Below the pieces are notes generated by a model that worked only from the letters and a program-made list of their open reading frames with translations, searched no databases and was not told the DNA's origin. The translations under genes and the position numbers were made by a program. From Pseudoselenomonas ruminantium (GTDB lineage Bacteria > Bacillota > Negativicutes > Selenomonadales > Selenomonadaceae), in contig SVCA01000002.1 in the NCBI GenBank assembly GCA_015058625.1, positions 124,001-188,000 on the forward strand: a stretch of 64,000 nucleotides of DNA, in the 5' to 3' direction. The first letter of the stretch is position 1. Each line of letters begins with the position of its first letter. Of this stretch, positions 9,481 through 17,515 are shown piece by piece.

Positions 9481-9520
9481 AAAATGAGGCCTCTCGCAAG
9501 GGCCTCATTTTTGCTATTTT
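9481..9520. terminator. Bidirectional intrinsic terminator
   Basis: AATGAGGCC (9483-9491) pairs with GGCCTCATT (9501-9509), with A-rich and T-rich flanks. It can stop rightward transcription from recD2 and leftward transcription from the cupin gene, whose stop codon is at 9520. Confidence 0.85.
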
Positions 9521-9864
9521 TATTTCTTGATAATCAAAGCCATAAACACCAAATCCTCGGTCTTGGATGGGTTGGCGATGCCGTGTTTTTCGCCGTCCGG
9601 GCAGAAGGTGGTGCTACCTGCGCCGAGGGTTACTTCTTTGCCGTTGTCGTTGTAGAGGGCCGTGCCGGAGAGGATGTGGTAAGTCTCCGTGTTGCCGTGA
9701 TGCTCATGCACGCCGATGGAGCAGAGGGGCGGGATGATGACCTTGGCGTACATATCGCACTTGCCGTCAAGTTCTTCCGGCGTCAAGAGTTTCACGATGG
9801 TGATGGTGCCATTGCCATCTGCCTTGTTGGTTGCCTGAATGGGATTCGGTTCAATAAAAGCCAT
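9520..9864 (-). CDS. Small cupin-fold protein
   Basis: A single-domain cupin of 114 residues, the size of many stand-alone metal-binding cupins. The first cupin motif is GVHEHHGNTETYHILSG, giving metal ligands His53, His55 and Glu60; the second motif contributes His94 in FCPDGEKHGIAN. The substrate is unknown, and such proteins range from sugar isomerases to regulators. A good ribosome site (AAGGAGAC on the minus strand) precedes the ATG. The gene is convergent with the recD2 region and 44 nt downstream of the glucosaminidase lipoprotein gene on the same strand. Confidence 0.85.
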   Translation of the reverse strand: MAFIEPNPIQATNKADGNGTITIVKLLTPEELDGKCDMYAKVIIPPLCSIGVHEHHGNTETYHILSGTALYNDNGKEVTLGAGSTTFCPDGEKHGIANPSKTEDLVFMALIIKK

Positions 9865-9908
9865 GTTAAAGTCTCCTTTGATAGTTGTTTCTTTTCATTA
9901 TACCTTTT

Positions 9909-11168
9909 TTATTTCAAACACGCCATGATAATAAACTGATTGGCCAGCACATTCATGTTGGCAGAGTTTATTTTACCGGCGGCGGCAAAGTCTTCCCAGG
10001 CTTTGTCGTATTTTTTTTGCCCGATATGGCAAAGGCCGATAAGATTCTGAGCGTCGGCAGAGCGTTCTTCGATTTTTAAGAGCTTCTGCAGGTCAGCGAT
10101 GGCGCCGTCATAGTCCTTGCTTTGGTAGCGGAGCAGGGCGCGGTTGTACCAAGCCTGATTATTGTTGGGCCGCAGGGTGAGCAGTTCATCATAGGCCTTG
10201 CGCGCAGCCTTTTTGTCGCCGAGCTTTTCGGAGGTGATGGCCAGATTGAAGAGTGCTTCGCCGGATTGGGGCTTGAACTTATGGGCGGCGGCAAAATCGG
10301 CCTGTGCGTTCTTGAAATCATCCCGGTTGTAGTAGACGATGCCGCGGTAAATCAGGTTGGCAGCTTCGTCCGGTGCTTTGCTGACTCTTTTCTGGGCGGC
10401 CTGCAAAGAAGCAGCGGAACCGTCGGGGGCCTGAGCTTCCCGCCAGAGCATCAGGATTTCCTGACCGTAATTTTTTCCTGGCACGGCCCAGTTGCCATTG
10501 AGTTTCGTCCAAGTCAGCACCTTGCCGTGAATGTCAGGACGGTTCTGTACTACATGCTGATAGCGAGGGTCAACCAGTGCCTGCACAGGCGGTTTGTATT
10601 TGGCGTAGACCAACAGATGCTGGATATGAGCACGGACGCCCAGCTGAGGCGTGGCAAAGCTATGGCCGGGTTCATGGTTTCCTGTGGCACCTAAGCCGCA
10701 GAAATTATTTTGCTGGGGGGACACATCACCGCCATAGGCAAAAAAGCCGGTTTCCTTCAAAGCCTGACAAAGAGCCACATCGGGACGGACACCTTCGGCG
10801 CCGGCTTCCTGATAGTAGTAGTTTACGATTTCTTCCACGGAGCAGTTGAGCTTCGGCGCGGTATTGCGCTGTTTGATGAAGGCAATCATCTGCTCCTGGC
10901 TGGCTTCGGCAGTTCCCATAATGGTGATGGATTCGGGATTTTCGTCCACGGCCATCATGGGCTCATCAAAGGCTGGTGCACAGCGGAAGTGCACGGAGGA
11001 AATAGCCCGTTTATTGATTTCGCCGGGCATTTTGTCGGGGAAGGAAGGACGCCCCGCGATGGTGCGCTGAGACACAGGCGTATCTTCTACCGCTGCGGCA
11101 CAGCCGGTAATCGGCAGCAGCAGGCAGCCCATGGTTAGAACAGGAACGAACGCGCGAACAAAACGCAT
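9909..11168 (-). CDS. Lipoprotein with glucosaminidase domain and TPR repeats
   Basis: A predicted exported lipoprotein of 419 residues with lipobox ITGC (Cys23). Residues about 100-240 form an N-acetylglucosaminidase/LytG-like domain: VRPDVALCQALKETGFFAYG carries the likely catalytic Glu, followed by NNFCGLGATG and QLGVRAHIQHLL. The C-terminal third has at least three TPR units (for example AANLIYRGIVYYNRDDFKNA and PQSGEALFNLAITSEKLGDK). It probably cleaves peptidoglycan at the envelope, with the TPRs binding a partner. A strong AGGAGG-type site precedes the ATG on the minus strand. The fusion of hydrolase and TPR is less common than either domain alone. Confidence 0.85.
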   Translation of the reverse strand: MRFVRAFVPVLTMGCLLLPITGCAAAVEDTPVSQRTIAGRPSFPDKMPGEINKRAISSVHFRCAPAFDEPMMAVDENPESITIMGTAEASQEQMIAFIKQRNTAPKLNCSVEEIVNYYYQEAGAEGVRPDVALCQALKETGFFAYGGDVSPQQNNFCGLGATGNHEPGHSFATPQLGVRAHIQHLLVYAKYKPPVQALVDPRYQHVVQNRPDIHGKVLTWTKLNGNWAVPGKNYGQEILMLWREAQAPDGSAASLQAAQKRVSKAPDEAANLIYRGIVYYNRDDFKNAQADFAAAHKFKPQSGEALFNLAITSEKLGDKKAARKAYDELLTLRPNNNQAWYNRALLRYQSKDYDGAIADLQKLLKIEERSADAQNLIGLCHIGQKKYDKAWEDFAAAGKINSANMNVLANQFIIMACLK

Positions 11169-11423
11169 GATGAAAACCTCCTCAATTCAGTTAAGTCTAG
11201 CTATAGTATACCACAGGATTTTACCAAGAGGCAGGGATAAATCTGAAAGATGGCGGTTATAATTGACGGACAGCAAAATGTACATGCAGGATGTGGAAAA
11301 TTTGTATCGGCAAATTATGTTGAAACGAGAATAATTTTTGGCAGGAATAAATTGGATGATGTCGAATATTCACACTAGAAATAGCGGATAAAATGATTGT
11401 GAGGAGGATTTGGAGGGATAGAA
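11169..11423. other. Intergenic region between divergent lipoprotein and chemoreceptor genes
   Basis: 255 bp, AT-richer than its surroundings. It must hold promoters for both divergent genes. No clean TTGACA/TATAAT pair is visible. A GAGGAGGATTTGGAGGG run at 11400-11416 provides the chemoreceptor ribosome site. No ORF or RNA gene is recognised. Confidence 0.5.
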
Positions 11424-13199
11424 ATGTCACTAAAGGGACGGATGTTGATTCTGGTAATTGGCATCGCAGTATTGACGACGATTTGCGTAAGTGCGGCGTT
11501 TATTATGAACCTCAAGGCGGAATCGGAGCGTCAGGTTGCTTCGGTGCGGCAGACGATGACGGCAGATGTGGAGCGGGAACTGAAAATCGAAACGGAAACC
11601 GCTATCTCCATCATCAAGCAGGTTTATGACCGCCAGCAGAAGGGTGAACTCACCGAAGAGCAGGCCAAAACGCAGGCCGCAGATATGGTGCGCAACCTGC
11701 GCTATGATGATGGCAAGGGGTACTTTTGGATTGATACTTATGAGGGGGTCAATGTGGTTCTCCTCGGTCGTGATACGGAAGGAAAATCTCGTATCAATCT
11801 GACTGACCCTTCCGGCAAGCAGTTCATTAAGGAAATGATTGAAAATGGCCGCAAGGAAGGTGGCGGCTATACGGATTTGATGTTTGCCAAGCCCAATGAA
11901 ACCACGCCGCTGCCCAAGCGGAATTACACCGCTTCGTTTGCTCCCTATAAGTGGGTGCTGGGCACGGGTGTCTGGATTGACTATATCGACAGCCGCATTG
12001 CGGAAGAACAGGCGGCCGCTGACGAAGCCTTCAAATCAACACTGATTAACACGGTTATAGTCAATATCGTTTTGCTGGCCATCTTCTCCGGTTTGGGCAT
12101 GCTGGCGGCAAAATCCATCGTGGGCCCGCTGCATATTGTTACGGGTCGTCTGGGCGTTATGGCTACGGGTGACTTGCGGGAGGATAACTCTCTGGAGGAG
12201 ATGTTCCATCGTACCGATGAAATCGGTGAGATGAGCAGGGCTTTGCACAAGGTGCAGATGGAGGTCAGCACCATGATGCGGCAGATCATCGAGTCCAGCC
12301 AGCAGGTCGCATCTTCCTGCCAGCAGCTTACCAACAGCTCCGAACAGTCCGCTGAGGTCAGCGGCTCTGTGGCCGATAGTATCGTCAACGTAGCCGGCGC
12401 CTGCAGCGAGCAGTTCACGGAAGTGGAAAATGCCAGCACCAATATCGAAAGCCTCTCGCAGAGTATGGAGCGGTTCAAGGTAACCATTGAACATGCCGGT
12501 CAGGTGGTCGCTGATGCCAAGGGCCAGGCTGACAGCGGGGAAAAGGCAGTAACTGGTGCCGTAAAGCAGATGGAACTCATCGAGCAGTCTGTCAGCCAGT
12601 CTGCGCAGGTTATTGAAGAACTGGGCCGCGAATCGGATAAGATTGGTGCCATTGTGGATGCCATTTCGGAAATTGCCGAACAGACGAATCTTCTGGCCCT
12701 CAATGCAGCGATTGAAGCTGCCCGTGCCGGTGAACATGGCCGGGGCTTTGCAGTAGTAGCTGATGAAGTAAGAAAGCTGGCCGAACAGTCCAGTTCCTCG
12801 GCAGGGGAAATCTCCAGCCTGATTGGTTCCATTCAGGATAAAGCCCGCAATGCCGTATCTGTTATGCAGGAGGGCGTATCGCAGGTGCAGAATGGTGTAG
12901 GTGCCGTTAATGGAGCTGGCAGCAGCTTCAAGGACATTGCCGGCATGGTTGAGCAGGTAGTGGATGAAACCAACGAAATGGAACGCACGGTGGCAAGTCT
13001 GGCCAAAAATACCAGCACCATTGCGGAAGCCATTAATAAGATTAGCGAAATGAGCCGCAACGTGGCATCCGAAGCAGAAACTGTATCGGCAGCCACTGAG
13101 GAGCAGACGGCTACCATGAATGAGATTGCCAGTGCCAGCCGTCGTCTTACGGAAATGGCGGAAGGCATGGAAACTTCTGTAGAGCGCTTCAAGATTTAA
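11424..13199 (+). CDS. Methyl-accepting chemotaxis protein, single-Cache type
   Basis: A transmembrane chemoreceptor of 591 residues. TM1 is at about 8-28. A periplasmic sCache_2-type sensor follows at about 35-190, with the hallmark [13 protein letters not shown]...[12 protein letters not shown] and the closing [18 protein letters not shown]2 is at about 210-230, then HAMP, then the signalling coiled coil. The conserved hairpin tip [20 protein letters not shown] indicates coupling to CheA/CheW. sCache_2 domains often bind small carboxylates, but the ligand here is not known. The gene appears monocistronic. Confidence 0.93.
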   Translation: MSLKGRMLILVIGIAVLTTICVSAAFIMNLKAESERQVASVRQTMTADVERELKIETETAISIIKQVYDRQQKGELTEEQAKTQAADMVRNLRYDDGKGYFWIDTYEGVNVVLLGRDTEGKSRINLTDPSGKQFIKEMIENGRKEGGGYTDLMFAKPNETTPLPKRNYTASFAPYKWVLGTGVWIDYIDSRIAEEQAAADEAFKSTLINTVIVNIVLLAIFSGLGMLAAKSIVGPLHIVTGRLGVMATGDLREDNSLEEMFHRTDEIGEMSRALHKVQMEVSTMMRQIIESSQQVASSCQQLTNSSEQSAEVSGSVADSIVNVAGACSEQFTEVENASTNIESLSQSMERFKVTIEHAGQVVADAKGQADSGEKAVTGAVKQMELIEQSVSQSAQVIEELGRESDKIGAIVDAISEIAEQTNLLALNAAIEAARAGEHGRGFAVVADEVRKLAEQSSSSAGEISSLIGSIQDKARNAVSVMQEGVSQVQNGVGAVNGAGSSFKDIAGMVEQVVDETNEMERTVASLAKNTSTIAEAINKISEMSRNVASEAETVSAATEEQTATMNEIASASRRLTEMAEGMETSVERFKI

Positions 13200-13204
13200 C
13201 TTCC

Positions 13205-13233
13205 TTGACAGGAAAAAATTGCAATGCTAACAT
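13205..13233 (+). promoter_or_regulatory. Sigma-A promoter of the serine acetyltransferase gene
   Basis: TTGACA (13205-13210), a 17-nt spacer and TAACAT (13228-13233), immediately after the chemoreceptor stop codon. Confidence 0.6.
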
Positions 13234-13250
13234 AATAGCAAGATAACAGT

Positions 13251-13286
13251 GATGGTTTCGGCAGAATAAATTTTGCCGAAACCATC
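13251..13286 (+). promoter_or_regulatory. 13-bp perfect hairpin in the cysE leader
   Basis: GATGGTTTCGGCA (13251-13263) pairs perfectly with TGCCGAAACCATC (13274-13286). It lies downstream of the promoter and upstream of the start codon. Only TTCGTG follows, so it is a poor terminator; it may stabilise the leader, act as an operator, or serve as a weak chemoreceptor terminator. Confidence 0.55.
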
Positions 13287-13315
13287 TTCGTGTATTACGT
13301 TAGAAGGAGAACTCT

Positions 13316-14227
13316 ATGCAGGACATAATTGGTCAGGATATCAAGAGCATTACGCAGGAAATATTAGCCGATTACGATAAAAAACGCCATATCGACAAAC
13401 TGGATGTATTCAATCAGCCGGATACCAAGGTCATCTATGAATTGATTGGGGAGCTCACGCGAGTGGCCTATCCCGGTTATGTGAAGGACCCGCATTACCG
13501 CATCTATGATATCCGCAACAACCTTTCCATGGTGATTGAGGATATCGCCTTTCGCCTCAACAAGCAGATTGCCATTGCCCTGCGTTATGGCATGAAGCTC
13601 GACGAGGAGACACTGGACGCAACCCGGACGGAAGCACAGCGTATTACGCTGGCTTTTTTGCGGCAGATTCCCAAGATTCGCGAATTTTTGGCTACGGATG
13701 TGGAAGCTCTCTTTGATGGTGACCCGGCAGCGGAAAGTGCCGATGAAATCATCTTTGCCTATCCCGGACTCTATGCGGTGACGGTGTTCCGCTTTGCCCA
13801 TGAGCTCTACAAACTCAACGTGCCAGTGATTCCCCGCATTATGACGGAGCTGGCGCACAGCAAGACGGGCATTGACATCAATCCGGGCGCGACCATCGGC
13901 AAATATTTTATGATTGACCATGGCACGGGCATCGTTATCGGTGAGACCACGGAAATCGGCGAGCATGTAAAAATCTATCAGGGCGTTACCTTGGGGGCTC
14001 TTTCGACCTCGGGTGGGCGGAAGCTCTTTAACAAGAAGCGCCATCCGACCATTGAGGACAATGTGACCATTTACTCCGGGGCATCTATCTTAGGCGGCGA
14101 TACGGTGATTGGCAAAGGCTCGGTCATCGGCGGCAATGTGTTCCTGACCCATTCGGTTCCGCCGGAAACGAAAGTCAGCGTCAAGAATCAGGAATTGCGC
14201 TACAATATGGGAAGCTGTGATTTATAA
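13316..14227 (+). CDS. cysE: Serine O-acetyltransferase, EpsC-like long form
   Basis: Converts serine and acetyl-CoA to O-acetylserine, the first committed step of cysteine synthesis. The 303-residue protein has a helical N-terminal region of about 165 residues and a left-handed beta-helix of hexapeptide repeats. Active-site His landmarks are DHGTGIVIGET and HPTIEDNVTIYSGASILGGD. It is longer than Escherichia coli CysE at the N-terminus and fits the EpsC-type subgroup common in Firmicutes. AGAAGGAG precedes the ATG. No O-acetylserine sulfhydrylase gene is adjacent. Confidence 0.92.
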   Translation: MQDIIGQDIKSITQEILADYDKKRHIDKLDVFNQPDTKVIYELIGELTRVAYPGYVKDPHYRIYDIRNNLSMVIEDIAFRLNKQIAIALRYGMKLDEETLDATRTEAQRITLAFLRQIPKIREFLATDVEALFDGDPAAESADEIIFAYPGLYAVTVFRFAHELYKLNVPVIPRIMTELAHSKTGIDINPGATIGKYFMIDHGTGIVIGETTEIGEHVKIYQGVTLGALSTSGGRKLFNKKRHPTIEDNVTIYSGASILGGDTVIGKGSVIGGNVFLTHSVPPETKVSVKNQELRYNMGSCDL

Positions 14228-14267
14228 CGTGTTTTTCCTTCATTCCTATATTTCTGTCAATTCACAC

Positions 14268-14295
14268 TTGCGCTTTGAACTGTGCGTGTTATAAT
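14268..14295 (+). promoter_or_regulatory. Predicted dhaL promoter
   Basis: TTGCGC (14268-14273), a 16-nt spacer and a perfect TATAAT (14290-14295), located upstream of a terminator-like leader hairpin. Confidence 0.5.
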
Positions 14296-14319
14296 GGATA
14301 GGTATGTTTTTCCCCATAG

Positions 14320-14357
14320 ACTCATTGTTTCCCCATCAATGAGTTTTTTCGTTTTTT
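14320..14357 (+). terminator. Terminator-like hairpin in the dhaL leader
   Basis: ACTCATTG (14320-14327) pairs with CAATGAGT (14337-14344) and is followed by TTTTTCGTTTTTT. It lies between the predicted promoter and the dhaL start, so it could act as an attenuator; otherwise it ends cysE transcripts. Confidence 0.6.
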
Positions 14358-14385
14358 ACTTTACTGCAAAGCAAGGAGTTTTGAA

Positions 14386-15009
14386 ATGTCGAGAATTAAA
14401 GACGCTTTTGATGCCGTAGCTGCGGCCATCATTGCCCAGAAGGATTATCTGTCGGATATTGATGCCAAGGCCGGTGACGGTGACCATGGCTTTAATATGG
14501 CGCGTGGTTTCCGGGCAGCTCAGGAAATCGTGGATGAAATGGATGACACGAGTCAGCCGGGCCCGGTGCTCAAGAAAATCGGCAAGGCCCTGATTCAGAA
14601 CGTGGGCGGCGCTGCAGGCCCGCTTTACGGTGCAGCTTTCGTCAAGGCTGGTGAGGCATGTGATGAAGAAACCCGCATGAACGTCAAGAGCTTTGAAAAA
14701 CTTTTGGCAGCTGCCATTGAAGCGATTCAGACCCGTGGCCGTGCCGAACAGGGCGATAAGACCATCTTGGATGCTCTGATTCCCATTCATGACTGCTTCC
14801 TGCCGGAAAATGTGGAAGACAAGAATCTCTTTGAGGTTCTGCAGGAAGCCTCCAAAGCCGCTGGTGACGGCGTAAATTACACCAAGGAAATCCCCGCGAA
14901 AAAAGGCCGCGCCAGCCTCGTAGGTGAGCGCAGCATCGGCGTGGAAGACCCCGGTGCTGTCAGCACCATGCTGATGTACCGTGCCCTGTATCAGTTCTTG
15001 AAACGCTAA
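14386..15009 (+). CDS. dhaL: DhaL-type dihydroxyacetone kinase nucleotide-binding subunit (orphan)
   Basis: A 207-residue helical-barrel DhaL domain. The Mg-ADP site is seen in AKAGDGDHGFNMARG, which contains the clustered metal-binding aspartates, and in GGAAGPLYGAAF and the late GRASLVGERSIGVEDPGA. In PTS-dependent systems DhaL works with DhaK and DhaM, and neither is present here; it is followed instead by gltX after 35 nt. It may serve a partner encoded elsewhere or belong to a kinase acting on another substrate. AAGGAG precedes ATG 14386. Confidence 0.85.
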   Translation: MSRIKDAFDAVAAAIIAQKDYLSDIDAKAGDGDHGFNMARGFRAAQEIVDEMDDTSQPGPVLKKIGKALIQNVGGAAGPLYGAAFVKAGEACDEETRMNVKSFEKLLAAAIEAIQTRGRAEQGDKTILDALIPIHDCFLPENVEDKNLFEVLQEASKAAGDGVNYTKEIPAKKGRASLVGERSIGVEDPGAVSTMLMYRALYQFLKR

Positions 15010-15044
15010 GCGTTTTTATTGTAAGTTTTTAGGAGGAAGTTTCA

Positions 15045-16499
15045 TTGAGTCAGAAGGTTCGTACCCGTTTTGCTCCGAGCCCTACGGGTTATATGCATAT
15101 TGGTAATCTGCGCACGGCGCTTTACGGTTATCTCTACGCCAAGGCCCAGAAGGGTGATTTTATCCTGCGTATTGAGGATACCGACCGTACGCGTTATGTG
15201 GCCGATGCGGTGGATTTCATCAACCGTACGCTCGAAATGGCGCATATTGTGCCGGATGAAGGCCCCGATATCGGCGGTGACTGCGGCCCCTATGTGCAGA
15301 GTGAGCGCATGGATATCTACAAGAAGTATGCCGAGGAACTCGTAAAGACCGGTCATGCTTATTACTGCTTCTGCGACCCGGACGAAGACCATTCTGCCGG
15401 TGAGTTCGGCGGTTATGACCGCACCTGCCGCGATTTGGATGCAGCGGTTATCGAACAGCATCTGAAAAATGGCGACCCGTATGTCATCCGTCAGAAGATG
15501 CCGCTCGATGGTTCGACCACGTTCTTTGATGTGCTCCATGGCAATATCACCATTCCGAACTCCGAATTGGAAGACCAGGTGCTCTTAAAGCGTGATGGCA
15601 TGCCGACCTACAACTTTGCCAACGTAATCGATGACCATCTGATGGGCATCAGCCATATCATGCGCGGTGCTGAGTTCATCACGTCCACGCCGAAGTACAT
15701 CCTGCTCTATGAAGCCTACGGATGGGAAGTGCCGACCTTCATTCATCTGGCGCCGGTTATGGGCAAGAATGAAGACGGTTCTGTATCCAAGCTGTCCAAG
15801 CGTCATGGGGCAACGAGCTTTGATGATTTGGTAAAACTGGGCTATCTGCCGGAAGCCATCACCAACTATGTGGCACTTCTGGGCTGGAACCCCAAGACCA
15901 CCAATCAGGAAATCTTCTCCATGGAAGAACTGATTGCGCACTTTGAACTGGATGGTCTGTCCAAGTCCCCGGCTGTGTTCGACTATGACAAGCTGGGCTG
16001 GATTAACGGCGAATACTTCAAGGCCATGAGCGACGAAGAATTTGCTAAGCGCGCCCATGACTTTGCAGGCGACCTGCCTGATTACCTCGAAAAGAACTGG
16101 CAGATGGTGGCCGCACTTCTGAAGACCCGCGTACAGCGCTTCAGCGATGTCAAAGACGAAATTGACTTCCTCGTAGAGATGCCAGCGTTTGATGCGGACC
16201 TCTACAACAACAAGCGCAACAAGGTAAATCCAGAAAAGGCCGCAGAGCTTATGCCGAAACTCGTGGAACTCTTGGAAGGTGTAAGCGAAGCAGATTGGCA
16301 CAACGACAGCCTTTACGCTAAGCTCGAAGAATACATCGCTGCCCAGGAACTCAAGAAGGGTCTCGTAATGTGGGTACTGCGTATTGGCGTTGCCGGTAAG
16401 TCTGTAACGCCGGGCGGCGCTACGGAAATCCTGTCCGTGCTGGGCAAGGAAAATTCTCTGGACAGACTCAAAAAAAGCCTTGCCAACCTTACGGCGTAG
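15045..16499 (+). CDS. gltX: Glutamyl-tRNA synthetase
   Basis: Class I aminoacyl-tRNA synthetase that charges tRNA-Glu, 484 residues. The HIGH-like motif is in APSPTGYMHIGNLRTAL and the KMSKS-like motif is VSKLSKRHGAT. A Cys-rich zinc-type insertion HAYYCFCDPDEDHSAG...CRD is present, and the C-terminal helical anticodon-binding region is complete. The start is TTG 15045 after AGGAGG at 15031-15036. Two tRNA-Glu genes follow within 41 nt of the stop codon, their promoter lying inside the end of this gene, which places enzyme and substrate tRNA together. Confidence 0.96.
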   Translation: MSQKVRTRFAPSPTGYMHIGNLRTALYGYLYAKAQKGDFILRIEDTDRTRYVADAVDFINRTLEMAHIVPDEGPDIGGDCGPYVQSERMDIYKKYAEELVKTGHAYYCFCDPDEDHSAGEFGGYDRTCRDLDAAVIEQHLKNGDPYVIRQKMPLDGSTTFFDVLHGNITIPNSELEDQVLLKRDGMPTYNFANVIDDHLMGISHIMRGAEFITSTPKYILLYEAYGWEVPTFIHLAPVMGKNEDGSVSKLSKRHGATSFDDLVKLGYLPEAITNYVALLGWNPKTTNQEIFSMEELIAHFELDGLSKSPAVFDYDKLGWINGEYFKAMSDEEFAKRAHDFAGDLPDYLEKNWQMVAALLKTRVQRFSDVKDEIDFLVEMPAFDADLYNNKRNKVNPEKAAELMPKLVELLEGVSEADWHNDSLYAKLEEYIAAQELKKGLVMWVLRIGVAGKSVTPGGATEILSVLGKENSLDRLKKSLANLTA

Positions 16500-16508
16500 T
16501 GCTATAAT
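16480..16508 (+). promoter_or_regulatory. Promoter of the tandem tRNA-Glu genes
   Basis: TTGCCA (16480-16485), a 17-nt spacer and TATAAT (16503-16508). The -35 element is inside the final codons of gltX. Confidence 0.65.
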
Positions 16509-16539
16509 AATTTGAGTCAGCAACAATAGCATTGCTTTT

Positions 16540-16614
16540 GGCGCCTTCGTCAAGCGGTTAAGACACTGGCCTCTCACGCCAGGTTCACGGGTTCGAATCC
16601 CGTAGGCGTCACCA
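16540..16614 (+). tRNA. tRNA-Glu (anticodon CTC)
   Basis: A 75-nt cloverleaf including encoded CCA. Acceptor GGCGCCT pairs with AGGCGTC (one G-U). The anticodon arm CTGGC-CTCTCAC-GCCAG gives CTC, reading GAG. The T arm is ACGGG-TTCGAAT-CCCGT. Confidence 0.95.
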
Positions 16615-16617
16615 ATC

Positions 16618-16692
16618 GGCACCTTCGTCAAGCGGTTAAGACACCGGCCTCTCACGCCGGGTTCACGGGTTCGAATCCCGTAGGTGTCACCA
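16618..16692 (+). tRNA. tRNA-Glu (anticodon CTC), second copy
   Basis: Nearly identical to the preceding tRNA and separated from it by 3 nt. Differences in the acceptor and anticodon stems are compensated (CCGGC/GCCGG for CTGGC/GCCAG). The anticodon is CTC and CCA is encoded. Confidence 0.95.
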
Positions 16693-16703
16693 TATAAAAA
16701 TAC

Positions 16704-16735
16704 AGGAGCTATGAATTTTTCATAGCTCCTTTTTA
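16704..16735 (+). terminator. Intrinsic terminator of the tRNA-Glu transcript
   Basis: AGGAGCTATGAA (16704-16715) pairs perfectly with TTCATAGCTCCT (16719-16730), followed by TTTTAG. Confidence 0.9.
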
Positions 16736-16795
16736 GTGTAAATTGCAGTTTATCGATGTTACTACGAGCTTTATTTTTGTTGTTACAGCTCAGTG

Positions 16796-16990
16796 GGGCG
16801 GAGGTGGTAATACTTTTCGCCGTTGCACTAAATGACCCACAAGTAAGTGTATGGGCCTTTTAGTTGCCTGCGCCGGGCAAGACCGGCGGCGCGTATGTTC
16901 AGCCCAGTGTTTAGTTTGTGCCGTTTGTGGGCCAGTCCTCACTGCGTTCGGACAGTCGTTCCACGGCGAAAAGCATCACCATCTCCGCCC
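16796..16990 (+). repeat. Long structured palindromic element, copy 1 (about 195 bp)
   Basis: The outer arms are 28 bp: 16796-16823 and 16963-16990 are near-perfect inverted repeats ending in TTTTCGCCGT / ACGGCGAAAA. Inside are a CTAAA/TTTAG pairing and GC-rich inner stems (GCGCCGGGCA..., CACTGCGTTCGGACAG). Copy 2 at 17227-17430 is homologous in reverse orientation, with arms that differ but remain complementary. It may be a structured RNA or a MITE-like element. Confidence 0.7.
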
Positions 16991-17034
16991 TAAGTGATGT
17001 CCGTATAAACTGTCATTTTCGCAGTGATAAGCAG

Positions 17035-17101
17035 CAAGTACATCGATATTCTTGTTACATGAACAACGAGTTCATGGCAATAGTCTAAATCGTAGCTTTG
17101 G
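17035..17101 (+). repeat. Direct repeat of about 67 bp, copy A
   Basis: Begins CAAGTACATCGATATTCTTG and matches copy B (17168-17233) over its length with scattered substitutions, including the AACGAGTT and GCAATAG blocks. It lies between the two palindromic elements. Confidence 0.75.
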
Positions 17102-17167
17102 ATGAATAAACTGCTCTCCCATAAAAGTTATGTATGTACCATGTGGCTATGTTGTGATGGTAAGAGA

Positions 17168-17233
17168 CAAGTACATCGATGTTCTTGTTACGGGAGCAAC
17201 GAGTTAGCAGCAATAGCTTAATCCGTAACTTGG
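17168..17233 (+). repeat. Direct repeat of about 66 bp, copy B
   Basis: Begins CAAGTACATCGATGTTCTTG and abuts the left end of the second palindromic element. It is offset from copy A by 133 bp. Confidence 0.75.
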
Positions 17234-17430
17234 GGCGAACGAGGAGTGATTTTTCTGTAGGGAGCGACTGCCTGAACGAAGTGAAGGCCGGCCCCTGAGG
17301 AAAATTGCTAAACTAATACGCTGAAAGCAGCGCCGTTGGCCTGCCCGGCGCTGGTAACTGGACATTCCTCTTTTGCGAGGGGGTCGTTTAGCGGAAGACA
17401 GAAAAATCACTCCTCGTTCACCCCCAACTT
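17227..17430 (-). repeat. Long structured palindromic element, copy 2 (about 204 bp)
   Basis: A perfect 22-bp inverted repeat (17237-17258 with 17398-17419, GAACGAGGAGTGATTTTTCT core) extends imperfectly to 17227 and 17430. The interior has CTAAAC/GTTTAG pairing and a CAGCGCCG/CGGCGCTG stem. Its reverse complement aligns with copy 1, including the shared CACTTCGTTCAGGCAGTCG block (CACTGCGTTCGGACAGTCG in copy 1). Confidence 0.75.
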
Positions 17431-17515
17431 CGTATGAACTGGATACCTTTATCACGAACTTGCCGACAAACTGTAACTTATATGTGTGGATGTTCCTTTT
17501 CAATAGTGGCTGTGC

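Larger units (their letters stand above)
16736..17515. other. Gene-free 780-bp region made of structured repeats
   Basis: No credible gene lies between the tRNA terminator and the AEC transporter stop codon. The region contains two long imperfect palindromes (16796-16990 and 17227-17430) and a pair of direct repeats of about 67 bp (17035-17101 and 17168-17233). A degenerate third piece, TTATCGATGTTACTACGAG, is near 16750. These are described separately. Confidence 0.8.

Noticed and set aside
15585..16655. Minus-strand frame containing repeated RCLNRLTK segments
   Set aside because: The repeats are the reverse complement of the two tRNA-Glu genes, and the rest is antisense to gltX.
17204..17503. 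Minus-strand 99-codon frame in the repeat region
   Set aside because: It is composed of the palindromic element, is Arg/Ser-rich and lacks a ribosome site; it is not a credible protein.
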